Shown: in pieces, positions 32,705-45,369 of the stretch
Position numbering within the stretch: the stretch's first letter is position 1
Layout: every line of letters starts with the position of its first letter
Assembly (NCBI GenBank): GCA_039881145.1
Contig: JAYKKI010000127.1
Coordinates: forward strand, 2,046,001-2,110,000
Direction of reading: 5' to 3'
Length of the DNA: 64,000 nt
From: Druceiella hillmani
Lineage: Eukaryota > Arthropoda > Insecta > Lepidoptera > Hepialidae
The notes under the pieces: generated by a model
Told to the model about the DNA's origin: nothing
The model's database searches: none
Seen by the model: the letters and a program-made list of their open reading frames with translations, nothing else
Position numbers and translations under genes: made by a program

Positions 32705-35350
32705 AATCGAAACTACGTCTTATACGTGCAGTATAACGAAGTTTGAAACGTAAAAACGGTACTTACCCTCTTGGTGTTGGTTGAAAGAAAATAAATCTAA
32801 AGAAGCCTACTAAATATCTCAGGACAAAATATTTAGAATATTTTGATGCATATTCTACATGCATTAAATAAAACAGAATTATAGCTCGGCTAATTTTAGA
32901 AGCCAGCAACGTTTAAAATAGGTTTTTGGAAAGAAAGTCTTCCTCCAAAAAGTTGTACATAAATTTGCTTTTAAAAAATTACATGCGTCTCCGTTCGCTT
33001 ATATATCTGTATATAGAAGTGTAAGGACACTACAGAGGTTGAAAGTCTTGACCGGTTTTGTGATTTTTTTATCGATTGGTTAACCACCATAAAAGAAGCT
33101 TATTGGTTATTAGTTTTTGTAAAAGGGTTTAATTTTTGTAAACAATTTTCTGCAAAACCTCCCTTCTTTCATGCGCCGTGTCTGTCCGCACCGTGTCTGT
33201 CGTCGTTTTATATTTAATCAATGATGAAAAGTACGAAGAGTACGCTTTTAGTTTTACGACCGATTTATTTCTTTTTCCAAATAAGAAGTGGAAATTGAGC
33301 GGTCAAAAATTGTAACACATATTTCGTGGTTTAAATTAAGTACCAAAATGAAGCCATTGTTAATTTTGTACATTGAAAATAAACTGAAAAATAGAAAAAT
33401 AAATAAAGAAATTTATTTTTCAGGCATAAATTTAGTGGAAAACAATGGTTATTCTCCGAAAAACGGATAAATTTTTCACAATAATGTTACATACGAGTTA
33501 GTAATAACGAGTTATATGGTTTGTAATTGCACAAAGTTTGATAGTAATCAGTGACACAGTTACTGGGTTATAAAGTAATAAACCAATATATACTTGACTT
33601 ATTTGTCTGCACATAAAACGCAACATTTCTTTTTAAGTTTACCTGTTTACTAACTTCAGTTCTACTACATGAAATTTTGTGGCGTTTCCATCCTCATAAA
33701 GAGAATTGGTCCAAAAAGTTTCTTTACGCAGAAAAACAGTTTAGATGCTCTGGTTACAAAGAGATCTTAATATTTTCGAGGTGTATCCTTGGAAGAGGAT
33801 AGTTATAAAGGATTATCGATGGCGCAACGATCACACTGAGACTGTGAAGCAAAAAAAAATATTTAGCACAAAAATATTTAAATTCAATCGCCGACCATGG
33901 AAATCGTAGACATCACAAATTTAATGCGAGCGGAGCAGCGGGAAAAGCTGATTTATAACATAAGCAATGATTATCAACAATGAACCTTGAATTAAATTAT
34001 TAAAAATAATTTCCTGTAGCAAATAATACGAATCTTATATCGTATAAAAAGATCTCGGGATTTTATTTGGTGAAATTCGAATTTCCTTTTCGAAGCAAAT
34101 TACGACAGCACATTTCACACACAGCTTCATATTAGATAAATTTTCCCCATCTCTGTAATATTCGCAGCACAAAACGATGCCTACACAATAAAGAGCGAGG
34201 AAATTTAACAAATTTTCAAATAAAAAAATATGTTCCATCTTCTTAATTCTGTTATATGGATATTTATGCCTACGGCAATGGCATGTAAGCGAAGGGAGGA
34301 ACGCCGAAGAAAATATTTATAATGCCGACGCATTACTTTCAGAGCACTCCTCCCTCTCGGGAGGGGTTGTCCCTAAATAACGCGCAATAATAAATTTAAT
34401 TTGTCACTTTTGCACCTCAAATTGATGACGTTACGCCGTATCTAAAAGCCCGAGGCGAGCTTTCTGATTGGTGTTCGGTTACAGAGATCGGGGGCCGTTT
34501 GAGTTAATTAAGTTTGTTACGCGCAACCGATACTTTTAGTCACTACGCCATTAAGATTTCTATATTGTCAAGTTTTGTAGTACATTCGATCTTGTTTTAA
34601 AAAAGTTCGTTTATCCTTGAACAATATATTTGATAAAACCACTGATTCTCAATAAATAAATATTTTAGTGAAAATTTATTTAACAGTTTAAACTGTTTTC
34701 CTTTGTTCATATAATATAAATCTCTGGTTATCCGTGTAACATATTAGCTTTAAAATTACTCTTTCATTTTCTAAGATATCACTATTATTATTAATAAAAT
34801 AATGTAATAATAATTACTAAAACGATAACAGATTCGATGGCAGTATTAATATCAAAATGTTCACCAAGTGAGGATTTTTTTTAAATCTGTATCGTCGCTC
34901 GAGGATATATATTATTACCTTTCTAATTGTTTTTCAAATCTTTCCAGCAGATTTCGCGTGATTGAAGAATAAATTAACATACAGACAGGCAGACGAAAAT
35001 TCTGAAAATATATTTTATGGCTTTTATTATCATTATATACGTCAAAGCAATCACTTTTTTAAAATACTTTCCAAGTTCAGAATTAACTCTGTTCCAGTTT
35101 TATTACGTGTACAAATATCTTTATGTACTTCTCACCTTGAAGAGTTAGATAATGGTGCATAAAGTGAAAGTGATTATAACAAAATTTTTATTGAAATCAT
35201 CGGGTACTTAGTCACTTGGTTAAATCCACGTTGTTATACAACATATGTTACACATATGGATATTACCATAAATTACCTCACGACATATACTTAACTGCTG
35301 ATAAGAATGAATATTGTACTACAGTATTCATCAGCATACAATGAGGATTG
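32705..35350 (+). repeat. Segment e, copy 1
   Basis: Aligns with 38,690-40,750 and 49,165-52,900. Order of shared landmarks: 'cctactaaatatctcagga', 'atgcgtctccgttcg', 'gttggt-gtaa-c..atagaagct-attggttat', 'cttttta-gtttacctgtt', 'atggttacaaagat', 'tttcctgtagcaaataatac', 'tttatgcctacggcaatgg'. The end in copy 1 holds a single unit of the sequence that became the 109 bp array in copy 3. Confidence 0.85.
34010..34560. promoter_or_regulatory. Best-conserved island of segment e, copy 1
   Basis: This stretch of roughly 550 bases matches 40,040-40,590 and 50,241-50,800 better than any other part of the block. Strings identical or almost identical in all three copies include 'gcaaattacgacagcacatt', 'tatttatgc-tacggcaatgg', 'aataataaatttaatttgtc', 'acttttgcacctcaaattga' and 'tctaaaagccc-aggtgagc'. 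Its 3' half is GC-richer than the flanks. Reading frames on the minus strand (for example 34,035-34,238) are broken by length changes in the other copies, which argues against protein coding. It could be a duplicated enhancer or other cis-element. That is an inference. Confidence 0.45.
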
Positions 35351-35619
35351 TAAAAAAATATTTCATAAAAATATTAAAATAAATATTTAATAACGTCTAT
35401 TTTATTTAAGTAAAGGGGATATCTCAAAATCTAGAATTATTTTTAAAGCAAAACTTGCTTAATTGATCTAATTTTTTACATTGGATTTTAAAAGTATTGA
35501 TGACATTAAAATAAACTTTTTTCCATCATTCATTGTTCAAGTAATATAACTTGGCTAGAAATTGGATTAAGAAAGTCTTCATTTTCCTGAATGATTAAAT
35601 TATACCATACACGAAATTA

Positions 35620-36985
35620 AAGACTGTTAGCATATTTAACGAACGTATCTATAGAGTAAACTTAAAGTCTGGCGTACTTATTTTGTGCAAATTTTCTAGA
35701 AATTTTTTTAAAATATTTTTTGAGTAGAAACTTTTTCAAAAAATTAGGTGTAGTACCATCTATCTCATATAATGCATGCCTTATGAATAATAAAAAAAAC
35801 AGTCCATTTCATCGTAGTATTTCGTACCGTGGCTCATTCGTAGCAAGAGCAATCAAAAACAATACTTTTTTCGCAAATAAAACAAGTCAGTATTTGAATA
35901 GAAAATACGATGACGACGATGTACAAGTAAAATAGTTTTTGTTTAAATCGTTTTGATTTCTATGAATAGAAATAAATCACGTTCTTACTATACTAACGTA
36001 ACTAACCTCGCCTTTTGCACAAGAAAGAAAATTCATTTAATCGACATGTAAATATGGACGATAATAACAAAGTACCAGAACCTTTCTTCATGTGTTTCAA
36101 TATGTTGTTAAACAACTACATAACATTAGTTTGCAAATGCGTATAGCTGTCCTCGTATATCAGGTTTGCCATTGGATTAATTTGTTGTGGATATTAAATT
36201 ATTCACAATCTTAATGAAATATTGCTTTATTGCATGTAAGTTATTGAAAATAAATCAGACTAGGTTTGATGGAACGCTTTATAGGATAATGGCGTACCCC
36301 CTTCCATGCCATACTCCCATTTTAAAACTTTATAGCTCTGATAATTCTTGGTTTACTTTTACTCCATCCTTACTATTGCAGTATTAATTCCTATGAGATA
36401 CGTCCAGTGTAGCAGCGCTCCCATTTTGATCAACATTTTTGGTCCAGATTACGGAGTAGAATCATTTTGGTGGTCGAAACTTCATTAAGTATTTAATAAA
36501 AATATTAAAATAAATAATAAATATTTAAGAATATATATTATTATTAAGTAGAGTAGACATACTTAACACCCTGGATACCTTGAAATCTGGAATCATCTAT
36601 ATAGTATTCCTACAAACTTCGCGCAGGTTTCCAACCATTTTTTTTTCATGATTTCAAGGTCAATAATATACTTTAAGTAAATCTCATTTTCAATATAGTT
36701 ATACCTGATGTAGGAAATTAATTCTCTTGTTTAAAAATAAATATGAATGGAAAGAACGAAAGAAAAAAAATCATAATATTACAACAAATTAAATCGTAAC
36801 CCCAGACAAATTTAATCTTAATATCTAAATTATTATATTATTAACAATAATTAATTTATGCTATGCATATTTATGACGAAGCTAGAAAATAGTAATATAC
36901 AATCATAGTAGTCTAATTCCTTGTTTTTCCTAACATTTAGAAAATTTGTTATTTTTTTTCAGTCGAGTAAAATATTGTATAAATT
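35620..36985. other. Between segments f and g in copy 2; no gene seen
   Basis: The open frame 35,720-35,935 and others lack any recognisable motif. Similarity to the matching interval in copy 3 (44,400-44,940) is weak or absent by eye. Confidence 0.45.
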
Positions 36986-36989
36986 TTTT

Positions 36990-37330
36990 TTAAAAAATTT
37001 AATCCATCAGGCTTATAACCGAGGTGTACTAGTTGACTCCACTCGGTTAAGTAAGCATGTACCGTTTCGTGACTTGACAGGTGACCATCAATCACTCATA
37101 TTAGTAATATATTCATGAGCTCCTCCGTTCTTTGGAAGGCACATTACGCTGTTGGCGGCAGCTGTTGTAATTAGATAACTATCACCTTTAGAAAGCTGCC
37201 TCTAAAAGATCTGAATTCCCCTGTAACTAACTAGCGATAATCGGGCGGTAGTCTCTTCATGTGTAAACGAACGCTCCAGCTAAATACCCTGAGTCATGTA
37301 GTGGATATCGATAAAAATATATGGGAGAAG
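36990..37330. promoter_or_regulatory. GC-richer island of segment g, copy 2
   Basis: Matches 44,975-45,250 with 'gactccactcggttaag', 'gacaggtgaccatcaat', 'attcatgagctcctccgttc', 'gttggcggcagctgttgtaa' (E-box CAGCTG) and 'agatctgaattcccctgt'. No open frame of sense. Like the islands in d and e it stands out for its preservation between copies. Confidence 0.4.
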
Positions 37331-37439
37331 TCTAAGTTGAGATGGAAGTAATGAGTCACAAAAATATAGATATTTTAAACCTTATTTAATTAAACGCGTC
37401 AAAAGTTTAACAATAAATTCAGAAAATCGAATCATCTTG

Positions 37440-37640
37440 CTGTTCTGCGATCCGCTTCCGCCCTTCATCCGCAGAATTCTCTACACGGTGCACGTTATAT
37501 AACGCTTTACGACCGCAAAGCAAACAAACTAACATTTGAATAACAAACTCAACCTGAATCCGGCTAATCCAATTTAACTCCACAGCTCCTCGCGAGCTGC
37601 CTGTCGCACAAGTGGCTGGCCATATTTGATTGATTTCGAC
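37440..37640 (-). repeat. Second half of segment g, copy 2, with an ORF-like stretch
   Basis: On the minus strand it reads 'VELNWISRIQVEFVIQML' followed by 'VCLLCGRKALYNVHRV' and a stop. Copy 3 (45,407-45,607) and the dispersed copy at 18,785-18,990 keep the same frame with substitutions. Many differences change the amino acid, and no start or splice site is common to all, so coding is not established. Confidence 0.5.
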
Positions 37641-37989
37641 TCGATATTAACATTATTGGTGTATAGTTATAATATAAAATTCACAGGGAGAAAATATGTT
37701 ACTTATATTTCTGAAATAATCGTAGAAATCGCACTGTGAGGATTATCTGCACATTAGGATAAAAATAAACATTTAAGAATACACATTATTTCTATAAAAC
37801 TATTTAAAAATATTAACAACAATTTTTACAATACTAAAATTACCTAGTGTGCTTCGGGGAAAAGATAATATCGCGAATTTAAAAAAAAACTATGCGATTT
37901 AGAGTGCTTTAAGTAAATTTTTAGTAATGCTATGTTTTCATAATTTCGTCTTTAGCTATTTTGGAGATGAAAAAAGGAGAAACACGTTT

Positions 37990-38150
37990 TTACGAAATAA
38001 AATTGAAAATTTCGGCCTTAAACTGTTTCCAAAAGAAATGACTGTGACAGATGGATCGTCGAATGTGAAAGGGAAAGAAGGATAAGTGATTGATATTTTA
38101 AGAATTCTGATATTTTTTGATTTCGAAGTATGCTTTCCTAAAAATAGCTC
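37990..38150 (+). repeat. Old 3' fragment of the ~0.6 kb family, copy 2 of segment c
   Basis: 'tttcggccttaaactgtttccaaaag', 'tgacagatgga' and 'atttcgaagtatgctttcctaaaa' match 46,430-46,535 and 28,640-28,745. Confidence 0.5.
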
Positions 38151-38689
38151 AGAGGTTCAAACAAGCCATTGAAGATAAATCGAAAGTTCTTAAAATTGTT
38201 ATGTCATTGTCAGTATCTTTGTTGGTTTGTAAACATGACTTGAATAAAGAATTGAATTTGATAATATAAAAAGTCATAACTTAAGTTTTCAAAAGTGAAA
38301 TTCATTTTCTTAAAAATTCTATTTTCGTGTAATATTCGGTAGTACGTAAGGAATATATATTTTTTGTTTGCTTGTAATTCTATCACTAAAACTGCTTAGT
38401 CAATTAAAATGAAGTTTTTAATTCTTGAAATATTTTAAATATAGTTTAAAAACAAGATTTAAAAACAGATTTTGATTTTTTTCATTATTGAATATATTGA
38501 AAAAAATCAACATCTGCATAATGGTGCCAAAATGTAACGGCAAATAATATTTTGATACACTTTTGGGGCCGAAATTGATTACGCGTTTCATTCTCTTCAT
38601 AGATCAGGTGATTTGCTCACCTCATTTTAATTTGCATGGGCTTAAAGAAAGCCGATTTCTAGTAGCAAATACTCCAAAAATTAATAAAA

Positions 38690-40750
38690 ATCTAATCTAC
38701 TTCTTATACGTGCAGCATGACAAAATTTGAAACGTAATAATTGTTCGTATCCTCTTGGTGTTGGGTGAAAGAAAATAAATCTAAAGAGGCCTACTAAATA
38801 TCTCAGGATAAAATGTTAACAATATTTTGGTTCATAGTCTACATCTATCAAATAAAAAAAATTGTAACTCGACTAATTTCAGAAGCAATCAACGTTTAAA
38901 ATAGTTTTTTTGACAGAAAATCTTTTACCAAAAGTTATACTTAAATTTGCCTTTAAAAAATTACGTGTCTCCGTTAATCGATATGCACGTTGGTATGTAT
39001 GTATGTAAGTGTATGACACTATAGAGGTTGATATTCTTGCCCGTTTTTGTGATTATTTTTTTTCTCGATTAGTTAACCACCAAAATAGAAGTTTATTGAT
39101 TATCAGTTTTTTTTTGTTTTTTTAAACCCTGTGAGGTTTAATTTATGTAAACAATTTTCTACAAAACCTCCCTTCTTTCGTGTGACCTGTCTGCAGCTTC
39201 TGTTTTTTGCAAATTCTTTACGTTTTCTGTCCCCACTCCATTGTTATTAATTTTTTTTTAACTTTTTTATTTGATAAATAAAGAAAAATGCAAAGATTAA
39301 GTTTTTAGTTTTACGATCTATTTATTCTCTTTTCCAAATAAGAGGTTGAAATTAAGCCATTGACCAATTGGGAATCTAGAAGGAAAGCAATTGTAACTTT
39401 GGCACATCGAAAAGAAACTGGAAAATATAAAAATATTATAATGAATTTTGTTGTCAAGGCATTCATTTAGTAGAAAAAAAATGGTTATTCTCCGACCCAC
39501 GGATAAATTTTTCACAATAATGTTACATACGAGTTAGTTTGTTATATAGTTTGTAAGTGCACAAAGTTTGATAGCAATGAATCATACAGATACTTGGTTA
39601 TAAAGTAATAAATAAACATAAACTTGACTTATATGACTGCACATAAAATGCAACGTCTCTTTTTAAGTTTACCTGTTTGCTGACTTCAGTTCTAATAGAT
39701 GAAACTTTATGGCATTTTCATCTTTATAAGGAGAATTTGTCCAAAAAGTTCTACACGCAAAAAAAAACAGTTTAGATGCTATGGTTACAAAGATCTCTTA
39801 ATATTTTTGTGGTGTATCCTTGGAAAAGGATAGTTAGAAAGGACTATCGATGGCGCGATGACCACAAAGAGACTGTGAAGCAAACAAGATAATTTAGCAC
39901 AGAAATATTCAAATTCAATCGCCGGTCATGGAAATCGTATACATCACAATTTTAACGCTGACGAAATAGCGGGAAAAAGCTTCTATACAATATAGGAAAA
40001 GATTATCAACAATGAACCTTCAATGAAATTATTAAAAATAATTTCCTGTAGCAAATAATACGAATCTTATATCGCATAAAAAGATCTCGGGATTTTATTT
40101 GGTGAAATTCGAATTTCCTTTTCCAAGCAAATTACGACAGCACATTTCACACACAGCTTCGTATCCGATAAATTTTCCCTCGTCTCTGTAATATTCCCTG
40201 CATAAAATGATGCCTACACAATAAAGAGTGAGGAAATTTAACAAATTTTCAAATAAAAAATATGTTCCATCTTCTTAATTCTGTTGTATGGATATTTATG
40301 CCTACGGCAATGGCAGGTAGGCGAAGGGAGGAATGCTGAAGAAAGTATTTATAATGCCTACGCATTACGTTCGTAGCGCTCCTTCTGCTGGGGAGGGGTT
40401 GTCCCTAAATAACGCGTAATAATAAATTTAATTTGTCACTTTTGCACCTCAAATTGATGACATTACGCCGTATCTAAAAGCCCGAGGTGAACTTTCTGAT
40501 TGGTATTCGATTACAGAGGTGTTCGGAGACCGTTGTGTTAATTAGGTTTGTTATGCGCAATCGATACTTTTAGTCCCTATGCTATTAAGATTTCGATGTT
40601 GTCAAGTTTTATAGCACATCAATTTTGTTTTAAAGAAATTTATTTATCCTCGAACAATATATCTGATAAGATCTTTGCTTCTCAATAAATAAGTATTTTT
40701 AGTAAAGGTTTAGTTGATAGATTAAGCTGCTTTCCTTTGTTTTCCTTTGT
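38690..40750 (+). repeat. Segment e, copy 2
   Basis: Colinear with 32,705-34,700 and 49,165-51,000. It lacks the sequence downstream that holds the 109 bp unit in copies 1 and 3, passing instead directly into segment i. Confidence 0.8.
40040..40590. promoter_or_regulatory. Best-conserved island of segment e, copy 2
   Basis: Counterpart of 34,010-34,560. Differences from copy 1 are mostly single substitutions with a few one-base length changes, which break any shared reading frame. Confidence 0.45.
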
Positions 40751-41439
40751 AAATTGATCTTGTTAGTGACGTTTTACAAGCTATTTATTTATATAAACGT
40801 CTTCATGTGAATATCGCAAAACCATAAGCGAATTGTATCCAAAGCAGTAACAGCAAAACGTTGTATGAAATAGTGATAAAAATATTTATTTGCTGAAAAA
40901 ATTAAATATAAGAACTAGCAATTCGGGTTCGCACAAAAATATTGAGCATCGACTTCATATTGTTGTTATTGCTATGGTAGTACAATGGTCAATGAGTGAA
41001 AGTATAAGTGTATATCTTTACTTACTCAAAGCGCCGTAAAAACTTTTCAAATATTCGTGCAAAACTACTTCATAAATGGAAATTTTAATCTATGCAAGTT
41101 GAAGATGGTCATTATTGAATTATATTTTATGATAATTAAGACACTTTTGCATAATGAACTCTAGAAAACTATGTTGAATAGTTAGGAATTTTTAAACTGT
41201 AAAATGTATAAAAATATGTTGATAATTACTTATAGAAGTGAGCCTTGAATAATATAAAGTCTTAGAAGCAAACCAATTTTTTTTTTACATAAATAATATT
41301 ATTTGGCTACTATGGTCTCATGTATAAATGGCGAACTTATTACTACAAGAACTCTCTTTCCCAGCAAAACATGACAATATATTATATCTATATTTTTAAT
41401 ATATTATATCTTTCACACGCGCATATTTGAATAAACAGT

Positions 41440-41870
41440 TTTTTTATGTAATATAATTACAAATTAATGATTTTCAATTTTTTCCTTTGCTTGTTCTATT
41501 AGACCTTGCTACTTGCCAAATTTTATGATTCTAGGTCAACGAGAAATAACTGACAATCTATTGGGCAATAACCCACAGATTTTTATTGATATGAGAGTGT
41601 CACAAATAACCGTGAAAATATGCGGCGCAAATAACCGTATTTTAGGATCCTTCGTGATTGCGTTGACATAGAAGCTTGATTTTTTACAGCTCCAAGAAAC
41701 CGTAAACTTAAGTATTCGATATTGATATTAATTTGAGATTGTTGACTTGAGACTTACACAGGTTCCTGAGAAAAAGGGTTCGACAACGAAGTGTTCCTGA
41801 CAACGAAGTGTTCCTATAAGGGTTCCTTTTTTTCCTTTTGAGTTATGGAATCCTGAAGCATAATGCAAAT
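41440..41870 (+). mobile_element. Copy of the ~0.6 kb retroposon-like family in segment i
   Basis: Contains the family's internal part ('gaccttgctacttgccaaat', 'gattctaggtcaacga') and its 3' end ('ttcctgagaaaaagggttc', 'cctataagggttcct', 'gagttatggaatcc'). The equivalent copy at 53,685-54,240 keeps the 5' end, which is missing here. It was therefore present before segment i was duplicated. Confidence 0.6.
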
Positions 41871-42034
41871 ACTGACACGAGTTAGAAAGAAAAAAAGCAT
41901 TAAATTTTCTGAAGCGGAAAATGCTCCAGATTCTGAAATTTCCAAGATCTTTTATTCACTTAAACATTCTTTGAATATATCTGGAGTTAATTTCGTAGAA
42001 ATTCATTAACACGTAATTCTTATTCACAACTAAA

Positions 42035-42160
42035 TGAAACTACCTGATATAGTATTATGTCTACTTTATTTAAATTCATAATTACTTCTAAGTTTCGTTG
42101 TATAACAACCTCTTCGGGTGGGCAATTTGAAAAGAAATTCAAATTATCCATCTGAAGATG
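42035..42160. repeat. Partial relative of the 5486-5662 MITE
   Basis: 'ttcttattcacaactaaatgaaactacctgatatagtatta' parallels 5,467-5,505, and the similarity starts further upstream (41,965) in the MITE's flank. The right terminal repeat is missing. Confidence 0.5.
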
Positions 42161-43659
42161 TCAAGTGATCACCTGTAAGTCTTAATATAAATCTAATGTT
42201 CATCTCTCTCTTCCTCTGTGTGTTTACAAATACAAGTGTATTCTCTCATGGCCTAAATACATGTGTGTTTATGAAACATTTGTTACAAAAACTACAGATG
42301 TTATAAGTAAGATTACTTAAGTATTATTCAGGTTGCAGACATATTGCATTGAAACCGTTTCATTGAGTTTTTGAATTAAGTCGTTGAATACGGAAGCTTT
42401 ATGACAACTCAACCGCCTTAATATCATATCCGTATCTTGTTTCATGTTTGTAAAATTTATTATTTTACAATTTATGGTTCAAATCAGTAAAAAATGCTAA
42501 AATCAGTAAAAAATGCAATTTATCTAATTCAATCTTTTTTTTAATAGCTTGTACCTCTCTCGTTATTGAAACAAAATGATTGAATCTCTCTCGTGGAATA
42601 AGACCCAGGGTAGTGAAGATCGAAAATATATAGCACCTCTTTTGAATCTGTGGCAGTGTGTTATTGTGACAAATTTCAATGGATTTACGCAGCATTTCTA
42701 TAAAATTTTAAAACACTTATTTTTAGAAGTAATTTTCTCAGAATCGGATTAAAGGTAAGAGTTATATGGTACTTAAAACAATATAATAGACAGAATTGTT
42801 TCAATTTAATATTACAATAAAATTTCTAACATGAATCCATAGTGACCTGCTATACAGGTTTAACTAAAAATTACGTATCATTAAATACACTTTTTAGAAT
42901 TTACAACTCTAGTAGTGACATAAAAAGGATTATTTTTAAAAATAATAACTTCGAATTGAAATACCTTATTATGAACTTAGAAAATTATGTTGAAAGTTAA
43001 TATTAATTCAATATTTTCAGAGACAACTTACAGTATTCAAATGAAAGAAAGTTGGTAAATGAAACATATTTTTAAGCAAATTTACGGGCATATTTTTGAG
43101 TGAATACTCCTTAATTTATAACTTTTTTTTAAAAATAGTATTTTTTGTTGCTTGCTTAAAAAGCATGTAAATTAGCTTCAGGAAGCAACACGAAATCGTA
43201 TAATAAATGTAACGGACCTAAATTCAATGAAATACTAATTTATATATCTAGCGCTACGCAGCAATATCAATATACTGTTATGCACTGACAGGTCGATTAA
43301 CTGTCACTAGCGAACTGTATACATATATTTTAATTCATAATTAACATATCGCTAAATGTAACTGAATTATATCTAAAACGCTATCTTTGATATATTTTTG
43401 CTTTATTACTTAATATACTAATTAGAGGTGGCACTATTTACCATTTTTATAATTAGACAAAAAATTATGTTACAACCTAATTTCTTAAAATAATATTTGA
43501 AAGATATACTAACGACGACATGAAAATTCTCGTATTATTTAGTACAATTTTTATATTATATTTATAACTATTATCTTTATTACCTATTAATGAATTTCTA
43601 CAAAATGAATGCCAAATATATTCAACAGCAAATTTAATATTAAACCAAGTTTATTACAA

Positions 43660-43735
43660 AATAACACTGCATTAGTGTCTGTTCCCACAGCTTAGTTTCT
43701 GTCCCCATAGCTGTTAGTGTCTGTTCCCAAACTTT
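43660..43735 (+). repeat. Short degenerate repeat of 'gtgtctgttcccacagctta' type
   Basis: Three units resembling 'ttagtgtctgttccca-agc' in tandem. The place in copy 1 near 27,235 has 'taatagtgtctgtttctaaagc' once. Confidence 0.55.
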
Positions 43736-43881
43736 TCTCTTTGGAGCCGTCATCGCCGAAAATACTTGTATAAAGAGGTTGTTCTAATACATCACTTATT
43801 CTTTCTTCGGTTATTTGTCTACATAAAGATAATTCTAATTGAAAATAAATAAAAAAATTAATAAGTAAATAAATAAAACGG

Positions 43882-43883
<2 letters not shown>

Positions 43884-43923
<40 letters not shown>
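43884..43923. repeat. (AT)n microsatellite next to a MITE terminus
   Basis: About 40 bases of AT repeat, directly followed by 'attcatcacgtagttt', which resembles the right terminus of the 5486-5662 MITE ('catcacgtagttt'). Confidence 0.85.
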
Positions 43924-43925
<2 letters not shown>

Positions 43926-43949
43926 TCACGTAGTTTCAATTAATTGTGT

Positions 43950-44940
43950 ACGATATTATTTTGAGGATATATCAAACAGAAACCAAGTGAGAAAAAAAAA
44001 TTTACTAAAATGTTTATTAGACGTAAATAAAATCGAAAGCAACATTTGGTGATATTAAAATAGGTAAAACATTACAAAAGAAAATAATGAATTGCTATTT
44101 ATTTATATTATCAAATCATTTTATTAACAAAATTTAATGATCTGTTGTTTTTCGACTCATCTCCTCAGATACTGATTAGGAAGCCTGACAAAAACGTGAG
44201 CAGGAATATTTCAAAATATTTTTTGGTACATTACTGAAAACAAAAATAAATATTGAAATTTGGCTAAACATGCTTAATTTATTTAATTTCTTATTTGGTA
44301 TTTTAAAATTAATGATACTGACAAAATAAACTTTTATTAATTATTCGAGTGATATAACTAAGTCAGATTAAGAAAAGTCTTTATTTTCCCAAATGTGAAT
44401 ATTTTTCATAGCTATGAAAATTCCTAGTTTACACGTCAAGCAGTTTCCGAGAAAAACGGATGTGATCGATGGACTGACGAAAATGTGAGTTATGATAATC
44501 ATTCTTGCATGTTATTTATTATTTGAGACAAGCTTCAATATTTGATAGCATTTATCACTTAACCGCCTCTTATTGGTTTGTTCTAAGTTAACCCGATTTC
44601 ATATTTCTCGCATATCTAATATATGAACAAATATAACGAAGTTGTAAATGTGGGAGTTAAAATCAATTTTTTTTAGTAACTAAAAATTTAAAAAAATCGA
44701 TTGCTTAAAAACTAAGTGATAAAAATAAGTCCAAAATAAATATTTATCCCTTGTTATCGGACACTACTTACTAATCATTAATTCACTTAACAACATTTCC
44801 ATTTTTTTTTAATTATTAATAATATTCTTTTTTTAACTACCAGAATTAACCATTTTGGTTTACTTTTATTTCTTCACATAATAGGATCTACGATTTAGTT
44901 TTACTTCGACAATCAGACTTTATTTTAATGACAATTGCTT
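43950..44940. other. Copy 3 DNA around segment f, no gene seen
   Basis: Segment f (about 44,230-44,400) matches 35,440-35,610 ('attttaaaattaatgatactgacaaaataaac' against the copy 2 equivalent). A 3' fragment of the ~0.6 kb family follows at 44,420-44,500 ('cacgtcaagcagtttccgag', 'aaaaacggatgtga'). Nothing coding is supported. Confidence 0.5.
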
Positions 44941-44974
44941 GTCGTTTCTAACTTTTCAGATAATAATATATAAT

Positions 44975-45250
44975 ATAAGAGTTTTACTCATTGATTCCAC
45001 TCGGTTAAGCAGCCCACGCACTGGTTAGTCATTTAACAGGTGACCATCAATTACACACATTAGTAATATATTCATGAGCTCCTCCGTTCCTTCGAAGGCA
45101 CGTTACGCTGTTGGCAGCAGCTGCTGTAACTAGACAATTGTCGCCATAAGAAAGCTAGTCCTGAAAAGATCTGGATTCCCCTGTGGCCGGCGATGGTCAG
45201 ATGGTAATCTATTCGAATAAAAACGAACACTCTGGTCTTAAAAATATATG
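44975..45250. promoter_or_regulatory. GC-richer island of segment g, copy 3
   Basis: Counterpart of 36,990-37,330 with the shared E-box-containing 'ggcagcagctgctgtaa'. The minus-strand open frame 45,072-45,311 is not kept in copy 2. Confidence 0.4.
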
Positions 45251-45369
45251 GGATAAGTCTAAGTTGAGATGGAAGTAATGAATCACAAAGTACGGATATT
45301 TTAAACCTCATTTAATTAAACATGTCAAAAGTTTAACAGGAAATACAGAAAATCGAATCGTCTTGCCGC

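Larger units (their letters stand above)
24170..35350 (+). repeat. Tandem block copy 1 (segments a-b-c-d-e)
   Basis: This is the first of three colinear, diverged copies of a block of about 12 kb. Landmarks shared with copy 3 (42.16-54.4 kb) appear in the same order: 'gattgcagacgttttgcc' (24,390 / 42,333), 'aatttcaat-ga-ttacgcagc' (25,521 / 42,671), 'tccatggatcaggtgatttgct' (27,328 / 46,924), 'gtaagggctgtc-ggtag' (30,079 / 48,027), the 37 bp array (31.04 / 49.02 kb), 'cctactaaatatctcagga' (32,804 / 49,168) and 'ttcctgtagcaaataatacg' (34,012 / 50,242). Segments f and g are absent between b and c, and segment i is absent after e. No intact gene is seen in the copy. Confidence 0.85.
35400..42150 (+). 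repeat. Tandem block copy 2 (segments f-g-c partial-e-i)
   Basis: The middle copy is about 6.75 kb. It has f (35,440-35,610), g (36,990-37,700), a shortened c (37,700-38,640), e (38,690-40,750) and i (40,750-42,150). It lacks a, b and d, including the 37 bp array. Colinearity with copy 3 is clear: the joint g-c at 37.7 kb corresponds to that at 45.65 kb, and e-i at 40.75 kb to that at 52.95 kb. Confidence 0.8.

Noticed and set aside
34035..34238. Minus-strand Cys-rich open frame as a small gene
   Set aside because: One-base length differences break the frame in both other copies (40.1 and 50.3 kb), although the DNA is well conserved. Noncoding constraint explains it better.
34330..34365. Hairpin 'cctccc-tctc-gggagg' in the conserved island
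   Set aside because: The pairing is not kept in the other two copies (40.38 and 50.59 kb).
42465..42695. 76-codon minus-strand frame as a gene
   Set aside because: The paralogous copy at 25.3-25.55 kb is interrupted by a stop and length changes. I report only the parallel strings as a finding.
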